Shown here: positions 23,552-31,488 of the stretch, in pieces
Numbering within the stretch: the first letter of the stretch is position 1
How the letters are laid out: each line of letters begins with the position of its first letter
Assembly (NCBI GenBank): GCA_036556425.1
Contig: DATBJJ010000048.1
Location: forward strand, 62,001 to 126,000
DNA: 64,000 bases
Reading direction: 5' to 3'
From: DATBJJ01 sp036556425
Lineage (GTDB): Bacteria; Acidobacteriota; Vicinamibacteria; Vicinamibacterales; 2-12-FULL-66-21
The notes under the pieces: generated by a model
What the model was told of the DNA's origin: nothing
Database searches by the model: none
What the model saw: the letters and a program-made list of their open reading frames with translations, nothing else
Program-made: the position numbers and the translations under genes

Positions 23552-25137
23552 CGCCGAGCAGCAGATTCACGGATCGCCTCGCTCAGTGGATCGACGCGAG
23601 GACGCGCTATCGCGCCGTGCGTCACGTGCTGCTCGACGAGGAGATCCCGGCGGGCACGGGATGGATCTTCACGCTCGGCAGCGTGCTGCTCGCGCTGATC
23701 GGGGTTCAGCTCCTGACCGGCGCGGTCCTGACGATCTACTACGCGCCCACGCCCGATCACGCGTACGAGAGCGTGCGGTTCATCAGCAGCACGGCGGCCG
23801 GCCGGCTCGTGCGCGGCCTGCACCACTTCGGCGCCAGCTTCCTCGTCGTCTTTCTGGTGCTCCACCTTCTTCGCGTCGTCATCCTCGGTTCGTACAAACC
23901 GCCGCGCGAGCTCACGTGGCTGTCGGGGCTCGTGCTGCTGGCCTTGGTGCTCGCGTTCGCGCTGACCGGCTATCTCCTGCCGTGGGATCAACGCGCGTAC
24001 TGGGCGACCGTCGTCACGATCAACATCTCGCGTCTCGAGCCGTTGGCCGGCGAGGTGGTTGCCGCGATTCTGCAAGGCGGCTCGACCGTCGGCGCGCTCA
24101 CGTTGACGCGCTGGTACTCGGCGCACGTGATCTTCCTGCCTGCGCTGCTCGTGCTGTTGATCGCTGCGCACATCGTCCTGATGCGATTGCAGGGCAGCTC
24201 CGGTCCCGTGCGGCCGAAGACCGGACGCCCATTCCCGTTCTATCCGTATCAGGCTTTCAGGGACACGGTCGCGGTCACGATCGTCCTGCTCGCTGTGTTT
24301 GCGTTCTCATGGCGTGGGATGCCGGCGCTCGAAGCACCAGCAGATCCAACCGACGCGAGTTACATTCCTCGTCCCGAGTGGTACTTCCTCGGGCTGTTCG
24401 AGCTGCTCAAATACTTTCCAGGCAAGTGGGAAGTGATTGGCGCGATCTTCATCCCCGCCCTCGTCGCGTTGTTCCTCGCGCTGCTGCCCTGGATCGATCG
24501 CGGACCCGAACGACATCCTCGCCGGCGTCCGCTGATCATGACGATCGTCACGGCCGGCTTCCTCGCCGTTGTCGCGCTGACGACGCTCGGGTTTCGCGAC
24601 CGTCCAAAATCCGCCGCGGCCGGTTCGTGGACGATGCGCGAAATCGGCGGGCGCGCGATCGCCGGCTACAGCGGCTGCGCGAAGTGCCATTCGACGACGG
24701 GAATGGCCGATCCGCTCGAGACTGTCTCGGTAGCGCGGGGCGCGGAGTGGATCGCGGGACATGCCACGGATCCCGAGATGATCGCGCCGGGATTGCGCGA
24801 GCCTCCGACGACGCGAAGCGAGCGAGAGGTCGCGGCGATCGTCGCGTACGTGCGGCGCGTCACGCGCGATCCGTATCCGGGTTATGCGCCAGAGATCGAA
24901 ACGGCGGCGACCGTGTGGGCGCGCTACTGCGTCGGCTGCCACATCATCGACGGCGACGGCGGCAAGGAAGGGCCGGAGCTCACGAAGGCCGGCGAGAAAC
25001 ACGACAAGGCAAAGCTGAAGACGTGGATCGAAGATCCCGAAGCCGTCGATCCGCTCGCCGACATGCCGTCGTTCGGCGATCGCCTCTCGCCGGAGCAGCT
25101 CGACGCCATCGCGTCATATCTTGCCGCGCGGAAATAG
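23548..25137 (+). CDS. Cytochrome b fused to a di-haem cytochrome c domain
   Basis: A 529-residue fusion. Residues 1 to about 350 form a full cytochrome b with paired haem histidines (HHFGASFLVVFLVLHLLR and HVIFLPALLVLLIAAH) and the quinol-site PEWY motif (RPEWYFLGLFELLKYFPG). After a last helix, a periplasmic part carries two haem c sites, Cys377-x2-Cys380-His381 and Cys461-x2-Cys464-His465. Together with the Rieske gene this makes a compact quinol oxidising complex without a separate cytochrome c1 gene. GTG 23548 overlaps the upstream stop. Confidence 0.92.
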   Translation: MTPSSRFTDRLAQWIDARTRYRAVRHVLLDEEIPAGTGWIFTLGSVLLALIGVQLLTGAVLTIYYAPTPDHAYESVRFISSTAAGRLVRGLHHFGASFLVVFLVLHLLRVVILGSYKPPRELTWLSGLVLLALVLAFALTGYLLPWDQRAYWATVVTINISRLEPLAGEVVAAILQGGSTVGALTLTRWYSAHVIFLPALLVLLIAAHIVLMRLQGSSGPVRPKTGRPFPFYPYQAFRDTVAVTIVLLAVFAFSWRGMPALEAPADPTDASYIPRPEWYFLGLFELLKYFPGKWEVIGAIFIPALVALFLALLPWIDRGPERHPRRRPLIMTIVTAGFLAVVALTTLGFRDRPKSAAAGSWTMREIGGRAIAGYSGCAKCHSTTGMADPLETVSVARGAEWIAGHATDPEMIAPGLREPPTTRSEREVAAIVAYVRRVTRDPYPGYAPEIETAATVWARYCVGCHIIDGDGGKEGPELTKAGEKHDKAKLKTWIEDPEAVDPLADMPSFGDRLSPEQLDAIASYLAARK

Positions 25138-25191
25138 CCGGAACCAGGAACCAAGAACGCAAAGACCGCCTCGAACTATGATCATCGTCAG

Positions 25192-26721
25192 ATGATCGAG
25201 AACGTCCCCGAGAATCCGCTCAACGATGGGCTTCGGTTGGAGCCCGCGCCGGGACCGACGACGCTCGTGATCTTCGGCGCATCCGGAGATCTCGCACGCC
25301 GCAAGCTGTTGCCCGCGATCTACAACCTCTCGCGGCGCGGACGGCTTCCCGCGCACTTCGCCGTGATTGGCGTCGCCCGCACCGAGATGGACGACGAGGC
25401 GTTCAGACGTCAGTTCCGCGCGAGCCTCCAGGAGTTCGCTGGGCTCGGCAAGGAGCAAGACCAAGTCGCGGAATCGCTCGCGAGCCGGATGTTCTACATC
25501 AGCGGCGAGATGGATACGCCCGCGCTCTACGAGCGGCTGAACGCGAAGCTCGATGAAGCCGATGGCCTCGAAGGCGTGTTGTTCTACCTCGCCATTCCGC
25601 CATCGGCGTATGCGCCGGTCGTCGAGGGATTGGGCGCCGCAGGTCTCTCGCGAGCGCCGGCGCCGCGATGGCGGCGCGTCATCGTCGAGAAGCCGTTCGG
25701 CGTGGATCTGACGAGCGCGCGCGCGCTGAACCATCTCGCGCACCAGCATTTCGACGAAGAGCAGATCTATCGAATCGATCACTACCTCGGCAAGGAAACC
25801 GTGCAGAACCTGCTCGTATTCAGGTTCGGCAACGGCATGTTCGAGCCGGTGTGGAATCGGCGCTACATCGATCACGTGCAAATCACCGCGGCCGAGACGG
25901 TCGGCGTCGAGCACCGGGCCGCGTACTACGAGGGCGCCGGCGCGCTGCGCGACATGGTGCAGAACCATCTGATGCAGGTGCTGTCGCTCGTCGCGATGGA
26001 GCCGCCCATCGCGTTCACGGCGGAAAGCGTCCGCGATCGAAAGATGGACGCGCTGCTCGCCATTCAACCGCTCGTCGTCGACGGCGACGCGCGAGGCGTC
26101 GTCAGAGCGCAGTACCGCGAAGGTTGGGTGAACGGCGTCGAGGTGCCCGCGTATCGAACCGAGAAAGGCGTCGATCCGAAGTCGACGACGGAGACGTTCG
26201 TCGCCGCGCGCCTGAGTCTCGACAACTGGCGATGGGCCGGCGTTCCGTTCTACGTTCGAACGGCAAAGCGCCTGCCGAAGCGCACGACCGAGATCGCGAT
26301 TCAGTTCAAGCGCCCGCCGCTCGAGATCTTCCGGCGCGCGAGTCAGTCTCCGGTTCAACCAGACCTGCTGATTGTGAACGTCCAGCCGGACGAAGGGATC
26401 TCGCTGCGATTCGAGGCAAAACTTCCGGGCACTCGAATGCAGATCGCGCCGGTGATGATGAATTTCCGGTATGGGACGACGTTCGGGGGTGAAGTCCCCG
26501 AGGCGTACGAAACGCTCCTGCTGGACGCGATGCTCGGAGACGCGACGCTCTTCGCTCGGCACGATTTCGTCGAGGCGTCGTGGGCGTTGATCACGCCCGT
26601 GCTCGAGGCATGGAAGCGGCTCGACGAGGCTGCGCTGCCGGCGTATGAAGCCGGCGAGTGGGGGCCGCCCAAGGCCGACGAGCTGATCGAGCGCGATCAT
26701 CGGCGATGGAGGACGTTGTGA
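25192..26721 (+). CDS. zwf: Glucose-6-phosphate 1-dehydrogenase
   Basis: First enzyme of the oxidative pentose phosphate pathway, making NADPH and 6-phosphogluconolactone. The 509-residue protein shows the nucleotide motif VIFGASGDLARRKLLPAIY and the active-site signature RIDHYLGKETVQNLL with the catalytic His-Lys region. ATG 25192 fits the family N-terminus. It is coupled to opcA, whose GTG overlaps the zwf stop. The 54-bp spacer upstream contains a GGAACC-type short repeat. Confidence 0.96.
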   Translation: MIENVPENPLNDGLRLEPAPGPTTLVIFGASGDLARRKLLPAIYNLSRRGRLPAHFAVIGVARTEMDDEAFRRQFRASLQEFAGLGKEQDQVAESLASRMFYISGEMDTPALYERLNAKLDEADGLEGVLFYLAIPPSAYAPVVEGLGAAGLSRAPAPRWRRVIVEKPFGVDLTSARALNHLAHQHFDEEQIYRIDHYLGKETVQNLLVFRFGNGMFEPVWNRRYIDHVQITAAETVGVEHRAAYYEGAGALRDMVQNHLMQVLSLVAMEPPIAFTAESVRDRKMDALLAIQPLVVDGDARGVVRAQYREGWVNGVEVPAYRTEKGVDPKSTTETFVAARLSLDNWRWAGVPFYVRTAKRLPKRTTEIAIQFKRPPLEIFRRASQSPVQPDLLIVNVQPDEGISLRFEAKLPGTRMQIAPVMMNFRYGTTFGGEVPEAYETLLLDAMLGDATLFARHDFVEASWALITPVLEAWKRLDEAALPAYEAGEWGPPKADELIERDHRRWRTL

Positions 26722-27668
26722 GCACGCCCGTTCCTGAATTGCTGCCTGGCGACGAAGTCCCGTTCGCGAAGATCTCGGGAGCGATGACGCGCGGCTTGTG
26801 CCTCGACGCCGGCGCGATGCGGGCGCTCGTCGCGACGGTCGTTGCGGTCGGACCGGTCGACAGGCTGACGGACGCGGTGGAAACGCTCCAGCGTCTCGGG
26901 GACGCGGGCACGGTGCGCGGGATCCTCATTTCCGAAGGAAACAATCCGGCGCCTCCCGCGCGCGTTGCCGGCAACACGGTTTCGCTCGAAGGACTCAAGG
27001 CGCCGTATGTCAACAACGCCGTCGCGGCGCTGCGGTTGTCGAGCCTGCCGACGCTCCTCTGGTGGCGCGGCGGCCGTCTGGATACGCTCGACGCGCTCGC
27101 GGATCTCGCGGACCGCGTCGTCCTCGACGAGGAAGAACCGTTTGCGGCGTGGCGCCGCGCGACCGAGCTCGTCGACACGAGCGCGTTCAGCGATCTGCGG
27201 TGGACCCGCCTGACGCAGTGGCGGGCCCTGATGGCGCACTTCTTCGACATCCCCGAAGTCAGAGCAGCGGCACCAGATTTCACACATCTCGAGATCGACG
27301 CCACCGATCGCGCGTCGGCGACGTTGTTCGCCGCGTGGCTGACCTCGTCCATAAAGTTCACCAAGGCACTCGCTGTCGAGATCGTTCGCGACGATGACAG
27401 ATTGCGTGGGTTCGACTCCCCGATCCGGGCCATTCGACTGGGCGACCGCGAGCAGGAGCTGCGGCTGCGATTAGCCGGCACTCGCACGTGTGTCGAGGCC
27501 GCGGTCTCGGTCCGGGGCCATCGCAGCGCGTCGCGCATCGTCTCCCTGGGCGACGAGAGTCCGGCAGGCTTGCTGACCGCCGAGCTGAGAATCCGGGCGC
27601 GGGACCTCGCGTTCGAACGCGCGATCCGCGCGATCACCCCCGCCGAAGGTCAACCGCCCACCCGCTGA
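26718..27668 (+). CDS. opcA: Glucose-6-phosphate dehydrogenase assembly protein OpcA
   Basis: This 316-residue protein is in the classical position after zwf. OpcA proteins in cyanobacteria and actinobacteria activate or assemble G6PDH, often under redox control. Features here include the central LPTLLWWRGG segment and the C-terminal ITPAEG-like end. The GTG at 26718 overlaps the zwf stop, and a perfect GGAGGA site lies 4 nt upstream, so it is preferred over the in-frame ATG at 26706. Confidence 0.85.
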   Translation: MSTPVPELLPGDEVPFAKISGAMTRGLCLDAGAMRALVATVVAVGPVDRLTDAVETLQRLGDAGTVRGILISEGNNPAPPARVAGNTVSLEGLKAPYVNNAVAALRLSSLPTLLWWRGGRLDTLDALADLADRVVLDEEEPFAAWRRATELVDTSAFSDLRWTRLTQWRALMAHFFDIPEVRAAAPDFTHLEIDATDRASATLFAAWLTSSIKFTKALAVEIVRDDDRLRGFDSPIRAIRLGDREQELRLRLAGTRTCVEAAVSVRGHRSASRIVSLGDESPAGLLTAELRIRARDLAFERAIRAITPAEGQPPTR

Positions 27669-27699
27669 CACCTCTGCATTAGGTTCATTCACTGGATGG

Positions 27700-27723
27700 G
27701 CCGGACCGCTCCAATGGTCCGGC
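27700..27723. terminator. 8-bp stem hairpin downstream of opcA
   Basis: GCCGGACC (27700-27707) pairs with GGTCCGGC (27716-27723) across an 8-nt loop, 31 bp after the opcA stop. There is no T-run, so intrinsic termination is uncertain. It lies in the 162-bp spacer before the CBS gene, in which I see nothing else. Confidence 0.4.
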
Positions 27724-27830
27724 TAGTAGGCGCCGTTCTCGCACACGCGAAGCTGGCCATTGTCTTGCACTCGGCGGACTTGCTTTCCCGGCGGGCCTCG
27801 CCTCCCCGGCGACTCACTCGGAGCCCAAAC

Positions 27831-28088
27831 ATGACGACGTGCAGCGATGTGATGAAGCGAGAACCTGTGTACTGCGCGCCCGAGGATCCGGTGACGCTCG
27901 CCGCCGACCTGATGCGGCGGCACGCGGTCGCTTCGCTTCCGGTCGTCGACGCCCGCACCGGGCAGTTGGTGGGGGTCGTCACCGATCGGGACCTGGTGCT
28001 GAAGATCGTCGTGGGAAACTGCGACGCGGCGCGAGCGACGGTGCAAGACGCGATGACCGTGAACGCGGCGGATTCGCGCGCCAAATGA
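27831..28088 (+). CDS. Single CBS-domain protein, shorter than the usual pair
   Basis: An 85-residue protein beginning TTCSDVMKREPVYCAPEDPV, then ASLPVVDARTGQLVGVVTDRDLVLKIV, a complete first CBS motif. The second CBS module that normally pairs with it starts (VQDAMTVNAADSRAK) and stops at once. CBS pairs bind adenosyl ligands, so a lone module would need to dimerise, or the gene is a truncated relic. It is 51 bp upstream of the gas vesicle genes, with a separate promoter-like pair between, so a link to them is only possible. Confidence 0.7.
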   Translation: MTTCSDVMKREPVYCAPEDPVTLAADLMRRHAVASLPVVDARTGQLVGVVTDRDLVLKIVVGNCDAARATVQDAMTVNAADSRAK

Positions 28089-28101
28089 GGGCCGCGCCGG
28101 A

Positions 28102-28130
28102 TTGCCCGTGCCTGGAGCGTAGGTTATAGT
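28102..28130 (+). promoter_or_regulatory. Promoter-like pair in front of the gas vesicle operon
   Basis: TTGCCC (28102-28107) and TATAGT (28125-28130) are separated by exactly 17 bp. The -10 box ends 9 nt before the gvpJ ATG at 28140, leaving almost no leader and no ribosome binding site. The elements are visible; activity is inferred. Confidence 0.55.
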
Positions 28131-28139
28131 CGCTGGCGC

Positions 28140-28475
28140 ATGGCCTTCGACCTTCCCGCGCATCATCGTGCCACCGGCCTTGTCGACGTCCTGGACCGGG
28201 TACTCGACAAGGGCCTCGTCGTGGCGGGCGATATCAAGGTATCGCTGGCCGAAGTGGAGCTGCTCACCATCCGAATCCGGCTCCTGATCTGTTCGCTCGA
28301 CAAGGCGCAGGAGATCGGGTTGGACTGGTGGCGATACGACCGCGATCTGTCGCCGGGGCGCGCGCCGCGCGCCCTCGCGGAGCACGAAGATCTCCGCGCG
28401 CAGATTCGCGAGCTGGAGCGCAAGATGGAGGTCCTGACGGCGGCGCCGCAGACGCGGCGCCGGAGGCGCGCGTAG
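28140..28475 (+). CDS. gvpJ: Gas vesicle protein GvpJ (GvpA/J/M/S superfamily)
   Basis: A 111-residue protein. Residues 12-64 are the GvpA/J fold: LVDVLDRVLDKGLVVAGDIK (helix and first strand), then VSLAEVELLTIRIRLLICSL and a second helix KAQEIGLDWW. The GD in place of DAW, the EVELL and the terminal EIGLDWW favour GvpJ over the main shell protein. GvpJ is thought to nucleate or cap the vesicle. The C-terminal 45 residues are a charged helix ending in RRRRR. It is the first gene of the cluster, with a promoter-like pair just upstream. Confidence 0.85.
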   Translation: MAFDLPAHHRATGLVDVLDRVLDKGLVVAGDIKVSLAEVELLTIRIRLLICSLDKAQEIGLDWWRYDRDLSPGRAPRALAEHEDLRAQIRELERKMEVLTAAPQTRRRRRA

Positions 28476-28526
28476 GCTCAGTCCGGCGGCATCGACCGGA
28501 GCATTCCAGGCGATGAGGAGCGCAGA

Positions 28527-28883
28527 ATGGCTGTAGAACGGGCGGCAGGCGGAACAAGTCTCATCGACGTTCTCGATCGTGTGCTGGATAAAGGCATCGT
28601 GATCGATGCCTGGGTGCGCGTGTCGCTCGTCGGGATCGACCTCATCACCGTCGAGGCGCGCGTCGTCGTCGCGTCGATCGACACCTATCTGAAATACTCC
28701 GAAGCGGTCGGGTCGGTCGCGCCTGCGAGCCGGCCGCAGGCCGAGCTCGCGCAGAACGTGTTCGCGGAAAACGCGGCGCTGCGCGCCGAGCTCGCCGCCG
28801 CCAAGAGCAGCCGCGCGGTGGAGGCCGTTTCCAAAACCAAGGCGGCTCGCGTCGTGGCGCGACGCCGCAGGTCGGAGAGCTGA
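28527..28883 (+). CDS. gvpA: Gas vesicle structural protein GvpA
   Basis: The main shell subunit. Residues 11-62 (SLIDVLDRVLDKGIVIDAWV, then RVSLVGIDLITVEARVVVAS, then IDTYLKYSEAVG) match GvpA almost position for position, with the helix-strand-strand-helix that packs into the rib wall. The protein is 118 residues, much longer than the roughly 70-75 of cyanobacterial or haloarchaeal GvpA. The extra 55 residues form an Ala-rich helix ending in ARRRRSES. A GAGGAG ribosome site precedes the ATG. The kinase gene starts 13 bp later. Confidence 0.93.
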   Translation: MAVERAAGGTSLIDVLDRVLDKGIVIDAWVRVSLVGIDLITVEARVVVASIDTYLKYSEAVGSVAPASRPQAELAQNVFAENAALRAELAAAKSSRAVEAVSKTKAARVVARRRRSES

Positions 28884-28896
28884 GGGAGACTGACCC

Positions 28897-31032
28897 TTGC
28901 ACGGCTCTGCAGGGTCCGTCGTTCCACTGGCCGGCGTCGATCCGTCGGCAATCGAAGCAAAGCTCGCACTCGTCGAGCTCTTGCTCGGAAGCGGCGACCT
29001 GCAGGTGTCGGCGCGGCACGGCGTCGACTGGTTGGCGCAGACCGCCCGGATCCATCAAATCATCGTCGCCGTCGTCGATCCCGCCAGCCCCAATCTCCTC
29101 CTGATTGCCGATCGCGGCATGTCCGCGGCCGCGCTCGCCGACTTCGTTGTCGGGCGCGACGACGCGCGGCATCCGTTGATGCAGGCGATGCGGCGTCTCG
29201 AGCCGACGCTTTTCAGCGCCGCGTCGGAATCACGCACGCCGCTCGACGGCACGGGCTTTCACGCGGTGCCGATGCGCACCGACGAGGACGGCGATCCCGT
29301 CGGCGTGCTGCTGGTCGTCACGGACTCCGCGCAGGTTCATCCGGATGTGTTGTGGCTCGCGCGGCAGCTCGCGAAGCACGTGTCGCGAGTGTTCATGCGT
29401 CCGACCGCCATCGAAGCGGGATTCGGCCAGGAGCGAATGCTCCTGTACAGCATCATCAACGCGGTGACGGATCCGATTCTCCTGACGGATACCGAAGGGA
29501 AGTTGATGATCGCGAACACGCACGCCGAGAAGCTGTTCGCGGCGCCTGAAGAGGCGAGCGAGGGCTGGCGGCGCGCCGTGGCCCTCAACAACATGCTCTT
29601 CTCGGCGGCGCTCTCGACGAGCGCGGTGGCGCACACCGACATGTCGCGGCGGGAGCTGCTGCTGGTCGATCCGCTCGAAGGATCGGATCTGTTGTTCGAG
29701 CTGCTCAGCTCACGCGCGAAGGACGAGCGTCAAGGCACGTACGTCGTCTCGATTCTGCGCAACATCACCGATCTCGCGCGCGCGCGCGAAGAGATCGAGG
29801 AGAGCTATCGCACGCTCCGCGTCGCGCAAGCGGAGGTGCGCGACGAGCGCCATCGCCTGGAGCTCATCATCGATTCGGTTCCGGATCCGATCCTCGTCAC
29901 CGATCCGGAAGGGGACATCGTGCTGCTGAACGAGCCGGCCGAGCGGCTCTTCAGCGTGCCCGCGACGGCGGCCGATTCGGCGCAGCGCAGCGTTCGCGCG
30001 AACGGCGCGAACCTGACGTCGTTCGTCTCCAACGTGCTCACGCGAACGGGCGAGCAGCGGTATCGCGGCGAGATTCAGTTGACCGATCCATTCAGCCAGC
30101 GGGCGCTTCCCGTCGAAGCGCTGGCCGGGACGATCCTCTCGGAGCAGGGCGAGCTCGTCTGGGTGGTCACGATCCTCCACGATCTGACGGAGGCGCTCGA
30201 AAAGGAAGGGCTGTACGAGCGGCTGAAGCACGTGTCGGTCGAACTCGAGCGGAAGGTTCAGGAAGCGACCGCGGAACTCGCGCAGCAGAACGAGCTGCTC
30301 CGGCGACAGCACATCGAGCTCGAGCAGGCGTCCGCGCTCAAATCGCAGTTCCTCGCGAACATCTCGCACGAGTTCCGCACGCCGCTGAACGCGATTCTGG
30401 GATACACGCACATGCTGCTGTTCGGCGTCACCGGCGCCGTGACCGATCCGCAGCGCAAGAGCCTCACGCGCATCGACTCGAACTCGCGGCATCTGCTCGC
30501 GCTCATCAACGACATCCTCGACATCACGCGGATCGAAGCGGGCCGCATGCCGCTCAACGTCACGCGCTTCCGGATCGCGGATCTCGTCGACGAAGTGATG
30601 TCGGAGCTCGAGCCGATCATCCGCCGATCGAACCTCGCCGTGAACACGCGGATGCGCAGCTCGATCGCGCACGTGAAAACGGATCGGCAGAAGGTGAAGC
30701 AGATCGTGTTGAATCTTCTGAGCAACGCGCTGAAGTTCACGCCGACCGGGTCGGTGACGATCTCGTCGGCGTTCGATCAGAGGGCCCACGCGGTCTGCAT
30801 CGCCGTGCGCGACACGGGCGTGGGGATTCCGGCCGAATCGCACACGAAGATCTTCGAGGATTTCCGTCAGCTCGACGATTCCCCGGCGCGGGGCTACGGC
30901 GGCACCGGATTGGGGTTGTCAATCTGCCGCCGGCTGGCGCAGATGCTGGGCGGTACGATAGATCTCGTCAGCAAAGTTGGAGAGGGGTCGACGTTCACGC
31001 TGAGGCTGCCCTTGCGGGCACGCCGCCGCTAG
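28897..31032 (+). CDS. Soluble PAS-domain sensor histidine kinase inside the gas vesicle cluster
   Basis: A 711-residue kinase without transmembrane segments or signal peptide. Domains: GAF-like region about 10-165, PAS1 about 181-300 (IINAVTDPILLTDTEGKLMI), PAS2 about 321-430 (IIDSVPDPILVTDPEGDIVL), a coiled linker, HisKA with His491 in NISHEFRTPLNAILGY, and HATPase with KQIVLNLLSNALKF, DTGVGIP and GTGLGLSI. All kinase boxes are intact. The TTG start at 28897 has GAGGGAGA 7 nt upstream. It sits between gvpA and gvpF, transcribed with them. The signal is unknown; a cytosolic cue such as redox or oxygen is possible. Confidence 0.92.
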   Translation: MHGSAGSVVPLAGVDPSAIEAKLALVELLLGSGDLQVSARHGVDWLAQTARIHQIIVAVVDPASPNLLLIADRGMSAAALADFVVGRDDARHPLMQAMRRLEPTLFSAASESRTPLDGTGFHAVPMRTDEDGDPVGVLLVVTDSAQVHPDVLWLARQLAKHVSRVFMRPTAIEAGFGQERMLLYSIINAVTDPILLTDTEGKLMIANTHAEKLFAAPEEASEGWRRAVALNNMLFSAALSTSAVAHTDMSRRELLLVDPLEGSDLLFELLSSRAKDERQGTYVVSILRNITDLARAREEIEESYRTLRVAQAEVRDERHRLELIIDSVPDPILVTDPEGDIVLLNEPAERLFSVPATAADSAQRSVRANGANLTSFVSNVLTRTGEQRYRGEIQLTDPFSQRALPVEALAGTILSEQGELVWVVTILHDLTEALEKEGLYERLKHVSVELERKVQEATAELAQQNELLRRQHIELEQASALKSQFLANISHEFRTPLNAILGYTHMLLFGVTGAVTDPQRKSLTRIDSNSRHLLALINDILDITRIEAGRMPLNVTRFRIADLVDEVMSELEPIIRRSNLAVNTRMRSSIAHVKTDRQKVKQIVLNLLSNALKFTPTGSVTISSAFDQRAHAVCIAVRDTGVGIPAESHTKIFEDFRQLDDSPARGYGGTGLGLSICRRLAQMLGGTIDLVSKVGEGSTFTLRLPLRARRR

Positions 31033-31042
31033 TCGCACAGCC

Positions 31043-31486
31043 ATGGTGGAATCTTCAAACCCGCTCGTGCTCGTCGTCGAGGATTATCAGGACGCGCGCG
31101 AGATGTACGCCGCGTACCTGCAGTTCTCCGGATATCGCGTGGCCGAGGCCGCCAACGGCCTCGAGGCGCTCGAGAAGACGCGGGAGCTGATGCCAGACAT
31201 CATCTTGATGGATCTCGCGCTGCCGAAGATGGACGGATGGGAGGCCACGCGGCGACTGAAGGCGGACGAACGGACGCGGCACATTCCGATTGTCGCGCTC
31301 ACCGGGCACGCGCTCGCGGGCCATGCGGAAGGCGCCCGTCAAGCGGGCTGCGATGCGTTCGTCACCAAACCGTGTCTTCCCGACGCGCTCGTAACCGAAA
31401 TCCAGCGTATGCTATCGGTCCGTCGCGGTGAACAGACGACCGCCCGGAGGGCGCCCCGCGCATCAGGCCGAACCAAACACTCATAG
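31043..31486 (+). CDS. Single-domain response regulator (CheY-like)
   Basis: A 147-residue receiver. The acidic pocket Glu13/Asp14 (VVEDYQDA), phospho-acceptor Asp57 (IILMDLALPKMDGWE), Thr87 (ALTGHA) and Lys109 (VTKPCLP) are all present. There is no DNA-binding or enzymatic output domain; the last 25 residues are an Arg-rich tail. It starts 10 bp after the kinase and ends 2 bp before gvpF, so it belongs to the same transcript. Output would have to be by protein contact, perhaps with Gvp proteins, or by phosphorelay. Confidence 0.92.
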   Translation: MVESSNPLVLVVEDYQDAREMYAAYLQFSGYRVAEAANGLEALEKTRELMPDIILMDLALPKMDGWEATRRLKADERTRHIPIVALTGHALAGHAEGARQAGCDAFVTKPCLPDALVTEIQRMLSVRRGEQTTARRAPRASGRTKHS

Positions 31487-31488
31487 CC

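Noticed and set aside
26706..26717. Earlier ATG start for opcA.
   Set aside because: GGAGGA lies directly before the GTG at 26718, which also overlaps the zwf stop in the usual way; the ATG would lie inside the zwf end without a ribosome site.
27831..28088. CBS gene as a definite member of the gas vesicle operon.
   Set aside because: A promoter-like pair lies between it and gvpJ, and the gene looks incomplete; the association stays open.
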